A stretch of 64,000 nucleotides of DNA from contig CAUDCW010000002.1 of the NCBI GenBank assembly GCA_958448165.1, positions 124,001 through 188,000 on the forward strand, written 5' to 3'. The stretch comes from an uncultured Oscillospiraceae bacterium (lineage in GTDB: Bacteria; Bacillota; Clostridia; Oscillospirales; Acutalibacteraceae). The position numbers were made by a program, and so were the translations under genes. Of this stretch, positions 27,384-36,865 are shown one piece after another; position 1 is the first letter of the stretch, and each line of letters opens with the position of its first letter. The notes beneath the pieces were generated by a model. That model saw only the letters and a program-made list of their open reading frames with translations, did not search any database and had not been told where the DNA came from.

Positions 27384-28409
27384 TTGAAACAGAAAAAGGT
27401 CACATTTGACGACATAGCAAAATATACTAATTTTTCAAAAACAACCATTTCAAGGTACTTTAATAATCCCGACTCGCTCACCCTTGAAAATCAGGAGAAA
27501 ATCGCAAAAGCGCTTGAGGAGCTTAACTACCACGAAAACAAGCTTGCAAAGGTTCTTGCAAACGGAAAAAGTGAATTTGTGGGGATTATTGTGCCAAACT
27601 TATATATGCACTATTACTCTGAAATGCTAAGCCGGATTCTTTCAAGCTACGAAAAATACGGCTACAAATTCCTTGTATTTACGGGTACAGACCACAAGGA
27701 GAGCGAAAGAAAATACTTGCAGGAGCTTCTGGCGTATAAGATTGAGGGAATGATTATATTAAGCCATACTATTCCGTCAAAGGAGCTTGCTTCCTACAAC
27801 ATACCGATTGTAACGATTGAGCGAGAGGATAAATATGTATCCAGCGTAAACACCGACAACTATATGGGTGCTGTTCAGGCGACGAGCCTGCTAATAAAAA
27901 ACAACTGCGACGTGCTTATACATATTAACTCTGATTTTTCTCACGATATTCCGTCATACGGAAGAATAAAGGGCTTCCTTGACATTTGTGAGGAAAAGAA
28001 TGTCAATCACGAACTGATTTTAACAGATCTCGGCAACAGCTATAAAGAAAACTATGACTGTATTTTAAGAATTCTTCAGGATATAAAGAAAAAATATCCG
28101 AATTTGAAAAAGGGTCTTTTTATGGCTAATGATACTCATGCCAATGTATTGCTGAATATCATTGTCAGAGAATACGGCACTTTGCCGGAGGAATTTCGTA
28201 TTGTCGGCTTTGATAACTCGCCGATTGCAAACGAGGCTATCATACCGATAAGCACTGTTGGACAGCAGATTGAAAAAATAGCATATGAAGCGATGGAGCT
28301 GCTTGTAGGTCAGATGAACGAGCAGAAAAAGAGAAAGCCCTCACCGCAAAAGGAGATTATACATAAAAAGGTAACGCCGATACTAATCCGCCGTGACACA
28401 ACGGATTAA
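27384..28409 (+). CDS. LacI-family transcriptional repressor
   Basis: The 341-residue protein has an N-terminal LacI helix-turn-helix (FDDIAKYTNFSKTTISRYFN, residues 7-26) and a periplasmic-binding-like sensor domain. The start is TTG with GGGAGG eight bases upstream. It is divergent from the sucrose importer operon, and two palindromic operators lie in the shared 200-base region. It probably represses that operon until sucrose or a fructoside is present. Confidence 0.92.
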   Translation: MKQKKVTFDDIAKYTNFSKTTISRYFNNPDSLTLENQEKIAKALEELNYHENKLAKVLANGKSEFVGIIVPNLYMHYYSEMLSRILSSYEKYGYKFLVFTGTDHKESERKYLQELLAYKIEGMIILSHTIPSKELASYNIPIVTIEREDKYVSSVNTDNYMGAVQATSLLIKNNCDVLIHINSDFSHDIPSYGRIKGFLDICEEKNVNHELILTDLGNSYKENYDCILRILQDIKKKYPNLKKGLFMANDTHANVLLNIIVREYGTLPEEFRIVGFDNSPIANEAIIPISTVGQQIEKIAYEAMELLVGQMNEQKKRKPSPQKEIIHKKVTPILIRRDTTD

Positions 28410-28488
28410 CACTGCAAACCAACATCGCTGCAAAATTATAATTCGCTATAACTGATATAGCCAAATTTCAAATAAAAGGTCTTGACAA

Positions 28489-28527
28489 AAAGGCGGCGGA
28501 GTATAAGGTGAAATTAAAGCCGCCTTT
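28489..28527 (-). terminator. Terminator of the kdp remnant
   Basis: AAAGGCGGC pairs with GCCGCCTTT, followed on the minus strand by TTTTT. The upstream arm of the stem is also the last codons of the truncated kdpE (QRRL and stop), so the deletion that shortened kdpE joined it directly to this terminator. Confidence 0.75.
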
Positions 28528-28878
28528 GTGTAACCCTGAGCCTTGCCAAAAGCTCTTCCACTGAAAACGGTTTGGTCAGATAATCGTCGGCACCCGCATC
28601 GAGCGCGTCAATTTTATCGGTATCCTCGCTTCGTGCGCTTATAACAATAATAGGCATATTCGACCAAGTGCGGATTTTTTTGATAACATCAACGCCATCA
28701 ATATCAGGAAGTCCTAAATCGAGAAGTACGATATCCGGATTGTGCGATGACGCTTCCAAAATGGCATCAACACCGTTTGGCGCGGTTAAGTATCTGTAAT
28801 TGTGCGCTTTAAGGGTTGTTGTGATAAGGTTCTTGACCGAGTGATCATCTTCTAAACCAATATCAATGCTTTATTCAT
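28514..28878 (-). pseudogene. kdpE: kdpE response regulator, frameshifted and truncated
   Basis: Starting at the ATG overlapping the kdpD stop, the frame reads MNKALILV and then hits TAG. Removing one base of shift restores EDDHSVKNLI and a normal receiver domain with phospho-acceptor Asp in VLLDLGLPDIDG and DDYLTKPF. The product then ends at RVTQRRL, so the whole winged-helix DNA-binding domain is missing. Two independent lesions make a working KdpE very unlikely. Confidence 0.85.
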
Positions 28879-31573
28879 GAATTTCTACCTCCCCGGCAGG
28901 TAATGTAATGGTGAACACCGTGCCGTGCGGTGTATTGTCTGAAACTGCTATTCTGCCGCCGTGTGCATTGACAATGGATCTGCACAGTGACAATCCCAAG
29001 CCTAAGCTGCGGCGGCTGTCGGCTATTTTATTCGCTCCGCTGTAAAACATATCAAACACCCTCTCTTTCATTTCATCGGGTATCCCATCGCCGTCATCGG
29101 CAATGGTTATAACAGCTTTATCTTCCTGTTTCCAAGTTTTAATCAAAATATTAGAGCCTTTAGGCGTGTATTTAATGGCGTTATCCACAATATTTATAAT
29201 AACCTGTACCATAAGCTTAGCATCCATTTTAGCAAGAAGATAATCTTCTTTGTGTTGGACGGTAATATGATGTTCTACGCTTTTTCGGTTCACGTGATGA
29301 AGTGCTTCTGTGATGACATCGTCTATTAAATCCTCTGTAATGTTAATATTCAGTCTGCCCTCGTCAAGCCTTGTGACCGAAAGCAGGTTTTCCACAAGAT
29401 TGATAAGCCACATAGAGTCATCGTAAATATCGGTATAAAGCTGCTTTTTTGTTGCTTCATCAAAGGAATTACCGTTTGATAAAAGATTACTTACATTGCC
29501 GGAAATAGAAGTAAGCGGCGTTCGCAGATCGTGTGAAATTGCACGCAGGAGGTTGGCACGAAGTTGTTCGTTTTTGGCAAGGATCGCCGCTTCTTCTTTT
29601 TCTCTTGCGTTCTTTTCGTTTTCCAAAGACAAGGCGCATTCGCCGAGTATGGACAATAGAATACTTTTTTCAAACGAATCAAGCGATTCTTCACCGATAT
29701 AAATCCCGACAACACCGTAAACTCGGCGGTTCACTCTTACCGCAAGGTAAAGGCATTTTGCACTTGAAAGTGTCTCGGTAGTAGCACCTGCGTGCTTGTT
29801 ATTTTTCAGTACCCACTCAGCAACTGCTTTCTCGTTTTTATTAGTTATTTCTTCACCTGTCTTATCGCCGGAAACGGTAAAAATATGCGGCTCGCTGAGC
29901 TTATCGTTTTCAGAAAAATAGAATACGATATTTTTACCAAGCAGTTTAATAAGCTGATTTGCCGTTGCCGAAACAATTTCATTTTTACCGTCAGATTGTT
30001 GTAAAATCTGATTAGTATCAAACAGCACTTTGGTTCTGTAAGCTGCCTGTGCTGCCTGCTTTGCGTGATTTTTGAGCTTTACCGCAAGGGTGCTTGTCAT
30101 AAGCGCCGCCAAAAACATAATAATAAAGGTAACGGGATAGCCTTGCCCATATGCTTGAAAGGTAAACTGCGGCTCCGTAAACAGGAAATTGAATATCAAA
30201 ACACTGACAACGGAAGAAATCAGACTGTAAATCCGATGCTTTGTTAGAACGGAGGTTATCAGCACTCCGAGGACATACACCGTGATAATATTGGCTTCGG
30301 CAAAGTCCAGATATTGAAATAACATTCCGATACAACTTGACAGAATTAAAATGGCAATGCTTTTTATAAGGTCGGAAGCCGAAAACACAATTTCGTTTTT
30401 CTTTCTTGCTTTTTTTGCACGGTATGCGGCGTTTTTACCGTCGGTATCGGGTATAATATGCACATCCAAATTAGGCACGTTTGCAATCAGCTTTTCTGTA
30501 AGCGTGGGTTTAGAGAATATGCTTTTGCGTGTTGCGGAGCTTCTTCCTATCACGATTTTTGAGGCTCCCGAAAGCCTTGCAAATTCGGCAATTTGATAGG
30601 AAACATCTTCACCGTACACAGTTTCGATTTTAGCGCCTAACTGTTCTGCAAGACGCATATTACTGCGCAGTCGCTTTACATCTTCTTCAGGCATAACCTG
30701 ATAATCAGGAGTTTCCACAAACAGTGCGGTAAAAGCACCCTTAAACGCATTTGCCATTCGGGAAGCAGTACGAATGATTTTGGGATTGGACGGCGATGAC
30801 GAAAGGCATACAAGAATATGCTCGTCCGTATGATAATCGCTGTGGCTTTTTATTCTTACGGCTTCGGTAAGAAGATTTACCCTGTCTGCACAGCGGCGCA
30901 AAGCAATTTCACGAAGCGCCGTAAGATTTTCTGCGGTAAAGAAATTTTCTGTTGCACGCCCAGCCTGAGTCAGATTATAAACTTTGCCCGCTTGCAGCCG
31001 TTCAATCAATTCCTGCGGCTCAATATCAACAAGCTCAACCTGACTTGCATTATCAAAAACCGAATCGGGAATTCGTTCATGTACCATAACGCCCGTTATA
31101 GACGCAACGGTGTCATTAAGGCTCTCGATATGCTGAACATTTACCGTGGTATAAACATCTATTCCCGCATTAAGCAGTTCTTCAATATCCTGATAACGCT
31201 TTGTATGACGACACACGGGGGCATTGGTATGAGCAAGCTCATCCACAAGGATTAACTGCGGACGGCGTGCAAGGGCGGCGTCCAGATTAAATTCCGAAAG
31301 AGTAATTCCGTTATATTCCGAAACAAGATTCGGAATACACTCCAATCCGTTTACAAGTGCAGAGGTCTGAGGACGGGCGTGTGGCTCAATGTAACCGGCA
31401 ACAACATCAATACCGCGTCTCTTTGCCGAATGTGCGGCTTTAAGCATTGCATAGGTTTTGCCTACGCCTGCGGCATATCCGAAAAATATTTTCAAATGCC
31501 CGCGATTCAGGCTTTGCTCTTCCTTTTCAATTTGCTTTAAAATCTGTTCCGGGCTTTGCCTTGTTTCGTCCAT
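28871..31573 (-). CDS. kdpD: KdpD sensor histidine kinase
   Basis: The 900-residue protein has all KdpD parts in order: the KdpD domain with Walker-like GYAAGVGKT (32-40), a universal stress protein-like domain (about 245-370), four membrane helices (about 400-500), a GAF-like region, the phospho-acceptor H681 in HDLRTPLTS, and an ATPase domain (DNAIKYTPKGS, then GLGLSLCRSIV). ATG at 31573 is chosen for its AGAAGGTG. It senses potassium or turgor, but its partner KdpE is broken and the KdpFABC pump is reduced to a kdpC tail, so it is likely an orphan. Confidence 0.92.
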   Translation of the reverse strand: MDETRQSPEQILKQIEKEEQSLNRGHLKIFFGYAAGVGKTYAMLKAAHSAKRRGIDVVAGYIEPHARPQTSALVNGLECIPNLVSEYNGITLSEFNLDAALARRPQLILVDELAHTNAPVCRHTKRYQDIEELLNAGIDVYTTVNVQHIESLNDTVASITGVMVHERIPDSVFDNASQVELVDIEPQELIERLQAGKVYNLTQAGRATENFFTAENLTALREIALRRCADRVNLLTEAVRIKSHSDYHTDEHILVCLSSSPSNPKIIRTASRMANAFKGAFTALFVETPDYQVMPEEDVKRLRSNMRLAEQLGAKIETVYGEDVSYQIAEFARLSGASKIVIGRSSATRKSIFSKPTLTEKLIANVPNLDVHIIPDTDGKNAAYRAKKARKKNEIVFSASDLIKSIAILILSSCIGMLFQYLDFAEANIITVYVLGVLITSVLTKHRIYSLISSVVSVLIFNFLFTEPQFTFQAYGQGYPVTFIIMFLAALMTSTLAVKLKNHAKQAAQAAYRTKVLFDTNQILQQSDGKNEIVSATANQLIKLLGKNIVFYFSENDKLSEPHIFTVSGDKTGEEITNKNEKAVAEWVLKNNKHAGATTETLSSAKCLYLAVRVNRRVYGVVGIYIGEESLDSFEKSILLSILGECALSLENEKNAREKEEAAILAKNEQLRANLLRAISHDLRTPLTSISGNVSNLLSNGNSFDEATKKQLYTDIYDDSMWLINLVENLLSVTRLDEGRLNINITEDLIDDVITEALHHVNRKSVEHHITVQHKEDYLLAKMDAKLMVQVIINIVDNAIKYTPKGSNILIKTWKQEDKAVITIADDGDGIPDEMKERVFDMFYSGANKIADSRRSLGLGLSLCRSIVNAHGGRIAVSDNTPHGTVFTITLPAGEVEIHE

Positions 31574-31614
31574 AAAAACACCTTCTGTAAGTCTCATATT
31601 TTGAGAGAGTGAAA

Positions 31615-32529
31615 TTAAAAGAATTTTTTTCTTTTGAAGTAAATAAATTCTCCGACTGCAATAATAAGAGCAACAAGTATTACAACCGGATAACCGTACC
31701 GCCATTTAAGCTCAGGCATATAGGCAAAATTCATTCCATACCACCCCGTGATTAAAGTAAGCGGCAGGAAAAAGGTTGTGACGATTGTGAGAATCCCCAT
31801 GATTTTATTTTGCCGTGCGTCCTGCTTTGACTGATAAAGCTCACGAAGCTGAAGCATATTTTCACGAAGCAACTGCACATGACTTTGCAATCTCTCGGCA
31901 CGATGAGTAAATTTATCCCAGTCCCCGGTATCGTCTGCAAATGAAGAACACGCGCGGGATTGAAACAACTCTCCGATATCTGTCAATTGTTCATAGTAAG
32001 CATTTAATTCGGACAGCTTTTGCCTGTGTTTTGTAAGCAACGGGAAAAAGTCTGCCGAACCGCCGGAGCCGATATTTTCTTCCATTTTTTCTGTTTCTGA
32101 CTCGATGTGAGAAAGATAGAGAACATCATCCTCTATCATTTGCTCCATAAACTGCAAAAGAAGCTGAGCCGGACTGTTCAGCTCCTGAAGCATATCGATC
32201 CGTTTGTCTACCCATGATTTCAAATCACCTACATCTTCCACAAACAAAAGCGACTGTCCCGTCAAATAAAAGCCGAAAGAAAGCTGTGGTGAACGCTGTT
32301 CGCTTTTTTGAGGCAGGCGTAAGGTTCCGATGATGCAGTTTTTGAACACCTCTGCCTTACAGTAACGAATCGATCCGAGGCAGTGAAGAAGTTCTTTATA
32401 ATACGGCAGTTGTTCTTTACATTCGTGAAATTCCGCCGTGCTCATAACTGTAAAAAACGGCTTAATATCACCGCAGTTTTGGGTGGCTTGCAGACTCCCG
32501 TCTTTTGAATCAATAAAATATAGCATCAT
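31615..32529 (-). CDS. CorA-type divalent cation transporter
   Basis: The 304-residue protein has a large acidic cytoplasmic N-terminal domain, a long helix, and two C-terminal membrane segments with the family signature YGMNF (GMN) between them. It probably moves Mg2+ or a related ion. It lies 41 bases upstream of kdpD and could be co-transcribed. The start follows AAAGGAGG. Confidence 0.88.
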   Translation of the reverse strand: MMLYFIDSKDGSLQATQNCGDIKPFFTVMSTAEFHECKEQLPYYKELLHCLGSIRYCKAEVFKNCIIGTLRLPQKSEQRSPQLSFGFYLTGQSLLFVEDVGDLKSWVDKRIDMLQELNSPAQLLLQFMEQMIEDDVLYLSHIESETEKMEENIGSGGSADFFPLLTKHRQKLSELNAYYEQLTDIGELFQSRACSSFADDTGDWDKFTHRAERLQSHVQLLRENMLQLRELYQSKQDARQNKIMGILTIVTTFFLPLTLITGWYGMNFAYMPELKWRYGYPVVILVALIIAVGEFIYFKRKKFF

Positions 32530-32645
32530 AGATCCTCCTTTCTGCTCTTTATTATATCACAGTATGAAAGTATTTTCTACTTTACATAATATAACAATCA
32601 GTATTAAACCGTCGTAAGCAAAATAAAAACAGTATTAAGATTGTA

Positions 32646-32682
32646 TAAAGAAAAGGCGGAAAAGCCAAAACTCTTCCGCCTT
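32646..32682 (-). terminator. Terminator after the kdpC remnant
   Basis: On the minus strand AAGGCGGAA pairs with TTCCGCCTT, followed by TTCTTTAT. It separates the kdpC tail from corA. Confidence 0.65.
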
Positions 32683-32689
32683 AAAACTA

Positions 32690-32980
32690 TTACAAAATTC
32701 CGTCCAGCATCAAATTCACTTTAAGAACATTTACTGTTTCTTCTCCGAATATTCCTAAGAACTTACCGTCAGTGCATTTTTGAATAATCTCCCGCACCTC
32801 GTCCTCGGTCATATCGTTTGCTTTTGCGATTCTTGCCACCTGATACTCAGCGGCGGCAGGTGAAATATGCGGGTCAAGTCCGCTGCCCGAGCAGGTCACA
32901 AGGTCAACGGGGATTGCCGCTTCGCCCATATCGGGGTTTGTCTCCAGCAACTTTTCCACACGCTTACGATTATTTGACGC
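32690..32980 (-). pseudogene. kdpC: 3' fragment of kdpC
   Basis: The frame encodes RVEKLLETNPDMGEAAIPVD, then LVTCSGSGLDPHISPAAAEY, the conserved C-terminal half of the KdpC subunit of the potassium pump. The N-terminal membrane helix and half the protein are absent. Upstream, a 17-bp unit is tandemly repeated and shifts the frame into TAA. kdpA and kdpB are not in the window. Confidence 0.88.
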
Positions 32981-33018
32981 TTACGATTATTTGACGCTTA
33001 CGATTATTTGACGCTTAC
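32961..33018. repeat. 17-bp tandem repeat, three full copies
   Basis: CGCTTACGATTATTTGA occurs three times head to tail (32961, 32978, 32995) plus seven bases of a fourth. The unit nearest the kdpC remnant is in frame and encodes SNNRKR, so the array seems to have grown from kdpC coding sequence. I see no gene in 33019-33209. Confidence 0.85.
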
Positions 33019-33209
33019 TTCCTTTCCACTTCGCTTGATAGTTTTGCGTCATTCCGGACAATTTAGGGTATAAAAAATGCGCTGTGAATATTTCCACAAC
33101 GCTTTAATTATTAAATTTGAGTATAAAAATACCGTCCTCACATTGTGGGAGCGGTTAATTAACAACGCTGATAGAAGCGATTTCTGTTTTCAGTAATCCA
33201 TACATCGTG

Positions 33210-33356
33210 TTATCGTTCTTCCTGATCTTCACGAGTAAGTGGTACATCATCCCAACTCTTAAGTTTATGGTTTTCTTCTTGTGCCTGCCTATCAAGCACC
33301 TCGCGTTCATCCGGCGTTAAACCAGAATCAACATAATGTCCTTTTATGAAAGCCAT
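33210..33356 (-). CDS. 48-residue protein coupled to the MuF/JAB fragment
   Basis: The ATG overlaps the stop of the preceding gene (TAATG), and GAGAGG lies just upstream. The product starts MAFIKGHYVDSGLTPDER and is charged and acidic at the end. I do not recognise it. Its coupling to the C-terminal domain of a phage-type protein suggests a partner or immunity role, which is inference only. Confidence 0.55.
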   Translation of the reverse strand: MAFIKGHYVDSGLTPDEREVLDRQAQEENHKLKSWDDVPLTREDQEER

Positions 33357-33835
33357 TACCTCTCACTCCACTCAATTCCGTACTCAGCAGAATACTGTTT
33401 TAATGCTTCAATTATTGTATCAAATTCATTGTAACCATTTCCTCTTAATTTGTCAACTCTTCGATCAAATGATTCTGAAAGAAAAGGCTTATTGCCCGCT
33501 TTATATGTAAACACTTTTCCGTTATGAGTCACAACGACACCAAGCTTATATCTCCGTCCGCCGTTAGCTGCCAAATCACTACCAGTTGGCGGATTATTAG
33601 TTGGATGATTATGAATAGAAACAAGGCTAAATTGAGGATTAGATTCTATTGCTTTATTAAGGCTACTATTATATTCAACGCCATTATCTACTTTTGACAT
33701 AGACTGCCGTCATTCAATTTTTCCGGTTTCTCCATTAATTAATGTTAAGTCTTCTCCATATGTACCATTGCGATGTGTCAACTGAGCAAGTGCCTGAGCA
33801 TGTAATTGACGATCAACATCTGAAGTGTTATCCTT
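33356..33835 (-). pseudogene. C-terminal fragment of a phage MuF-type protein with JAB-like domain
   Basis: The frame reads LTHRNGTYGEDLTLINGETG, then KIE, TGA, RQSMSKVDNGV, and continues to 33356. The last 80 residues contain SLVSIHNHPTNNPPTGSDL, the HxHP...D pattern of JAB/MPN-like domains found at the ends of phage head-morphogenesis and polymorphic toxin proteins. The TGA probably replaces a Trp codon. The N-terminus is cut where the IS3-type remnant begins. Confidence 0.65.
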
Positions 33836-33896
33836 TAAGTACAGTCGACAAACTCACTATAATCTGATATAACAGAATTAGAAAGGTGTGTTTAGA

Positions 33897-34621
33897 ATGA
33901 AGTACAGTAAAGATTTTAAAGAAGAGGCATTAAAGCTATCAGACGAAGTAGGTGTAAAGAAAGCAGCCGCTCAACTCGGACTGCCGTATTACACATTGTC
34001 GGATTGGCGAAACAAACATAAAGAAGAAATGAAGCGTCAAGGCTTCCCGAAACAGAAGCCGAGAAACGCATTCGCGAGCTTGAGAAGGAAAATGCAGAGT
34101 TAAAAGCTGCAAATGAAATCTTAAAAGATGCACTCGGTTTTTTCGCAAAAGACCGGAAGAAGTAAAAACAAGCGAAAGACATCTGTTCATTGTAAAATTC
34201 CGTGACAAATATACGGTAAAACAAATATGCAAGGTTCTTGGCGTAACTGAGTCTGGCTTTTACCGTTGGCTCAGAAACACAGCAAAGCCTACAAAGAGAG
34301 AGCTTCTTCTGGTCGAAATAAAGGACATTATAGGTGAAGCACCGGAAAACCGAAATTACGGCATAAACTGCATACAAACAGCGTTGGAACAAAGAGGTAA
34401 AAAAGTCAGCCTCAGAACTGTTTACCGAACTATGAACGAGGGTGGATTACTGCATAAACGCAGAATTCCTCACGGAATTACAAAAGTGACTGACAAAGAG
34501 CAGGAAGCCGAAAACATAATTAAGCGTGATTTTACTGCGTAAAAACCTGTAACAAAGCTGCTTTCAGATATCACCGAAGTGCATTATAAAGGCGGTAAAC
34601 TTTATGTATCCTGCTTTAAAT
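33897..34621 (+). pseudogene. IS3-family insertion sequence remnant
   Basis: OrfA (33897-34165) starts MKYSKDFKEEALKLSDE with an HTH; one extra base at CTTCCCGAAAC shifts the frame, after which EKRIRELEKENAELKAANEI restores the leucine-zipper part. OrfB follows with KYTVKQICKVLGVTESGFYR, then RNYGINCIQTAL, and has a TAA stop before KPVTKLLSDITEV. It is cut off after the first catalytic Asp, so no intact DDE domain remains. The element is dead. Confidence 0.85.
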
Positions 34622-34730
34622 AGATTTGCAACATTCCCTTAGGAGTAATTTTATAACATACTAATTCTTCCTTATGTTGAATTACCGCCTGTGCTTCAAT
34701 GTTAATATGGTCTTTTACTTGCTCATTCAT
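34602..34730 (-). CDS. Small 42-residue ORF next to the IS3 remnant
   Basis: The ATG follows AGGAGG by eight bases. The product starts MNEQVKDHINIEAQAVIQHK and ends within the IS remnant sequence, so the natural C-terminus has probably been replaced. I do not recognise the family. Confidence 0.5.
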   Translation of the reverse strand: MNEQVKDHINIEAQAVIQHKEELVCYKITPKGMLQIYLKQDT

Positions 34731-34789
34731 TTGAACAACCTCCTCGAATTCCGATTTAATCTATCTTTTGTCATTCGCAAGGCACCAAG

Positions 34790-35326
34790 TCAATTTGTGC
34801 TTTTATTGACATATTCCAAAAACTCTTTTGTTTGCGACCAGTATTTTATTCCCCAGTTTTCAAAATTCCACTCCTCCATATAATCGTTACACTCGTAATC
34901 AATGTAGTACAGCCTATCTTCCTGCACAACAAAATTAGTCGGAAAATAATCAATATTGGTGTTAGCCGGATATAAAACTGCGCACATTTCTTTCATCTGC
35001 TCTACAAAGGTCGGCTTTACCTCATTTCGCAAAACATAATCAAACACGGTATCGCCCTTTATATACTCTTTCAGGATTCTTTCATTTTCAATATCAACCT
35101 CGAGCATCTTGGGCATAGGGATTCCGATTTCTTTCAAACGCTTATAATCCTTCATTTCCGATTCAATTTTGTTTCCGAACTGATAATAGTCACAGGGTTC
35201 GTGGTGAATCTGTTTCAGCACATATTCCTTAGTCCCATCCGTTACCAGGTAAGAATATCCCCCTTTTCCGTGACCTAACAGTTTTATGACCTCGTATGAC
35301 TTTTCGTTTACACACATCTTTTTCAT
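34790..35326 (-). CDS. Small protein-kinase-like protein
   Basis: ATG at 35326 is chosen because AGGAGG lies eight bases upstream and because the duplicated fragment at 2310 starts at the same point. The 178-residue product has a kinase-like glycine loop LGHGKGGYSYLV, a lysine strand EYVLKQI, a catalytic-loop-like NIDYFPTNFVV (Asp and Asn in place) and IDYE in the metal-binding position. It resembles aminoglycoside/choline-kinase-type small kinases. Substrate unknown. Confidence 0.75.
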   Translation of the reverse strand: MKKMCVNEKSYEVIKLLGHGKGGYSYLVTDGTKEYVLKQIHHEPCDYYQFGNKIESEMKDYKRLKEIGIPMPKMLEVDIENERILKEYIKGDTVFDYVLRNEVKPTFVEQMKEMCAVLYPANTNIDYFPTNFVVQEDRLYYIDYECNDYMEEWNFENWGIKYWSQTKEFLEYVNKSTN

Positions 35327-35460
35327 TGTAAATTCCTCCTGACTATCAGCACTCCTCCTGCAAGAAGCGTATGATTCATATATCCACCTCATAATATTCA
35401 TACAATCGCTCTATAGACTCCTATTAATATCGATTTATACTATAAAATGGAAGTACAGCA

Positions 35461-36390
35461 CTACCCGTTTTTCACTGCTTCCTCCAATATCCTTAATCCT
35501 TCCTCCACGCTTGTGCCGAGTATTTCCTGTGTTTTTTTGAAATCATAAGCTTCGTGCAATTTGTCGTGAGCCTTTAAAAACCTTTCTTTTCCGTATTCTT
35601 TAATAAACATTGCCTGAGCCTTGCAGGCATTTGCCCCATCGTTAGATGGCTGATAGAAGCCATTTGCACAATTTTCTAATTCATCACATTCATAGCAGCC
35701 GTTAATTCCCTTTTCCTGACAACAAACAATGTTCGGGCATTTTCCGTTTTCCTGAAATGCGCCATAGGAGCAGCAGCTGAATACAGAACGACAGCCTCCG
35801 CACCACTGTCCAAGGAAACAATGATTGCAGGAAAATCCGCAATATGCAACCGTTTCAACATCTTTTCTTGCGTTCCTTACAATCTCAGCCTTCCACTTTG
35901 CACCATTCTCGTAACGCCTGTCCTTTTCAGAATCCTCTGCGGCGAGAGCTTTTCGATATACCCGTGAATCTTCACCCTCGATATCTTTTTCCGTTCTATA
36001 AAATTCATATCCATATTTTTCATATAGCCCGATATGTTTTGTGGAAATATATATGTATTCACGCCCCATAACAGTTGCGATACTCTCTGCGTAGTCTAAA
36101 AGCATTCCGGCATAGCGATGTCCTCGATACTCAGGGAATGTATAAAGAAAGCCAATCCAAGGCGATAAATCTGTTGGCTGAATATCGTCCAGCGGAGCAA
36201 AGGTGCAGAATGAAATCAGTTCATCACCCTCCACAAGCATCGGAACTAACGCAGTTTCACCTACCGTTTTTTTGAGAATGCTTTCACATAAAAGGCGGTA
36301 CAGATATTGTCCTGCTCCCCAATCACACTTTTTTATTTCGTTTAACCAATGCTCTTTATTTTCTGTTGTAAAATATTCAATAATTTTCAA
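35461..36390 (-). CDS. GNAT acetyltransferase fused to a DUF3795 domain
   Basis: Residues 1-150 form a GNAT N-acetyltransferase (WIGFLYTFPEYRGHRYAGML is the acetyl-CoA loop). Residues about 178-300 form a cysteine-rich DUF3795-like domain (VAYCGFSCNHCFLGQWCGGC and CCQEKGINGCYECDELENC), likely metal-binding. The 309-residue two-domain form is known in Clostridia. It stands alone, and no substrate can be named. Confidence 0.85.
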   Translation of the reverse strand: MKIIEYFTTENKEHWLNEIKKCDWGAGQYLYRLLCESILKKTVGETALVPMLVEGDELISFCTFAPLDDIQPTDLSPWIGFLYTFPEYRGHRYAGMLLDYAESIATVMGREYIYISTKHIGLYEKYGYEFYRTEKDIEGEDSRVYRKALAAEDSEKDRRYENGAKWKAEIVRNARKDVETVAYCGFSCNHCFLGQWCGGCRSVFSCCSYGAFQENGKCPNIVCCQEKGINGCYECDELENCANGFYQPSNDGANACKAQAMFIKEYGKERFLKAHDKLHEAYDFKKTQEILGTSVEEGLRILEEAVKNG

Positions 36391-36432
36391 TCCAATCCCT
36401 CCGTTTGTAAAATTGCCTGTCCTCTTAAGAGG

Positions 36433-36831
36433 TTACTCTATTTTTTCATCAGCCGTAATCTCTATCTGATTTCCTTCCGTATCAAGAATACAGCTTTCGT
36501 AGTAGCCATCACCCGTTGTACGAGGGTTGCTGATTACTTCATATCCGTCATTTTTTATTTTCTCTGTAATTCTATCCACATTCTCTTTTGGGCCGACTGA
36601 AAATGCAATATGTATAAATCCTGTTCGTTTACTGTATTTTTCTATATCATCCATTTCAGTGTTATGCATTAATTCCAGTCTTGCTCCATCCTGAAACCTC
36701 AGGAAATATGAGCTGAATCCGATTTCCTTATGCACATATTTTTCTCCTGCTTTTGCGTGAAAATAGGTTTCAAAAAATTCTTTCTCTTTTTCAAGATTAT
36801 TTACATACATAGCAATATGTTCTATACGCAT
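36433..36831 (-). CDS. VOC-family (glyoxalase-like) protein
   Basis: The 132-residue protein has the paired beta-alpha-beta-beta-beta modules of the vicinal oxygen chelate fold: MRIEHIAMYVNNLEKEKEFF at the start (metal-ligand His near residue 5) and TGFIHIAFSVG near the middle, ending with EGNQIEI (metal-ligand Glu). It could be a small-molecule isomerase, dioxygenase or resistance protein. Confidence 0.8.
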   Translation of the reverse strand: MRIEHIAMYVNNLEKEKEFFETYFHAKAGEKYVHKEIGFSSYFLRFQDGARLELMHNTEMDDIEKYSKRTGFIHIAFSVGPKENVDRITEKIKNDGYEVISNPRTTGDGYYESCILDTEGNQIEITADEKIE

Positions 36832-36865
36832 ATTCTTATCTCCGTATCACACTTTATCTTTCGTC

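Noticed and set aside
32961..33018. A second, tiny CRISPR array or multiple IS66 ends (GTAAGCGTC motifs)
   Set aside because: The unit is 17 bp without spacers, and the copy next to kdpC encodes KdpC residues, so a coding tandem repeat is simpler. The resemblance to the IS66 end at 20100 is noted but only nine bases long.
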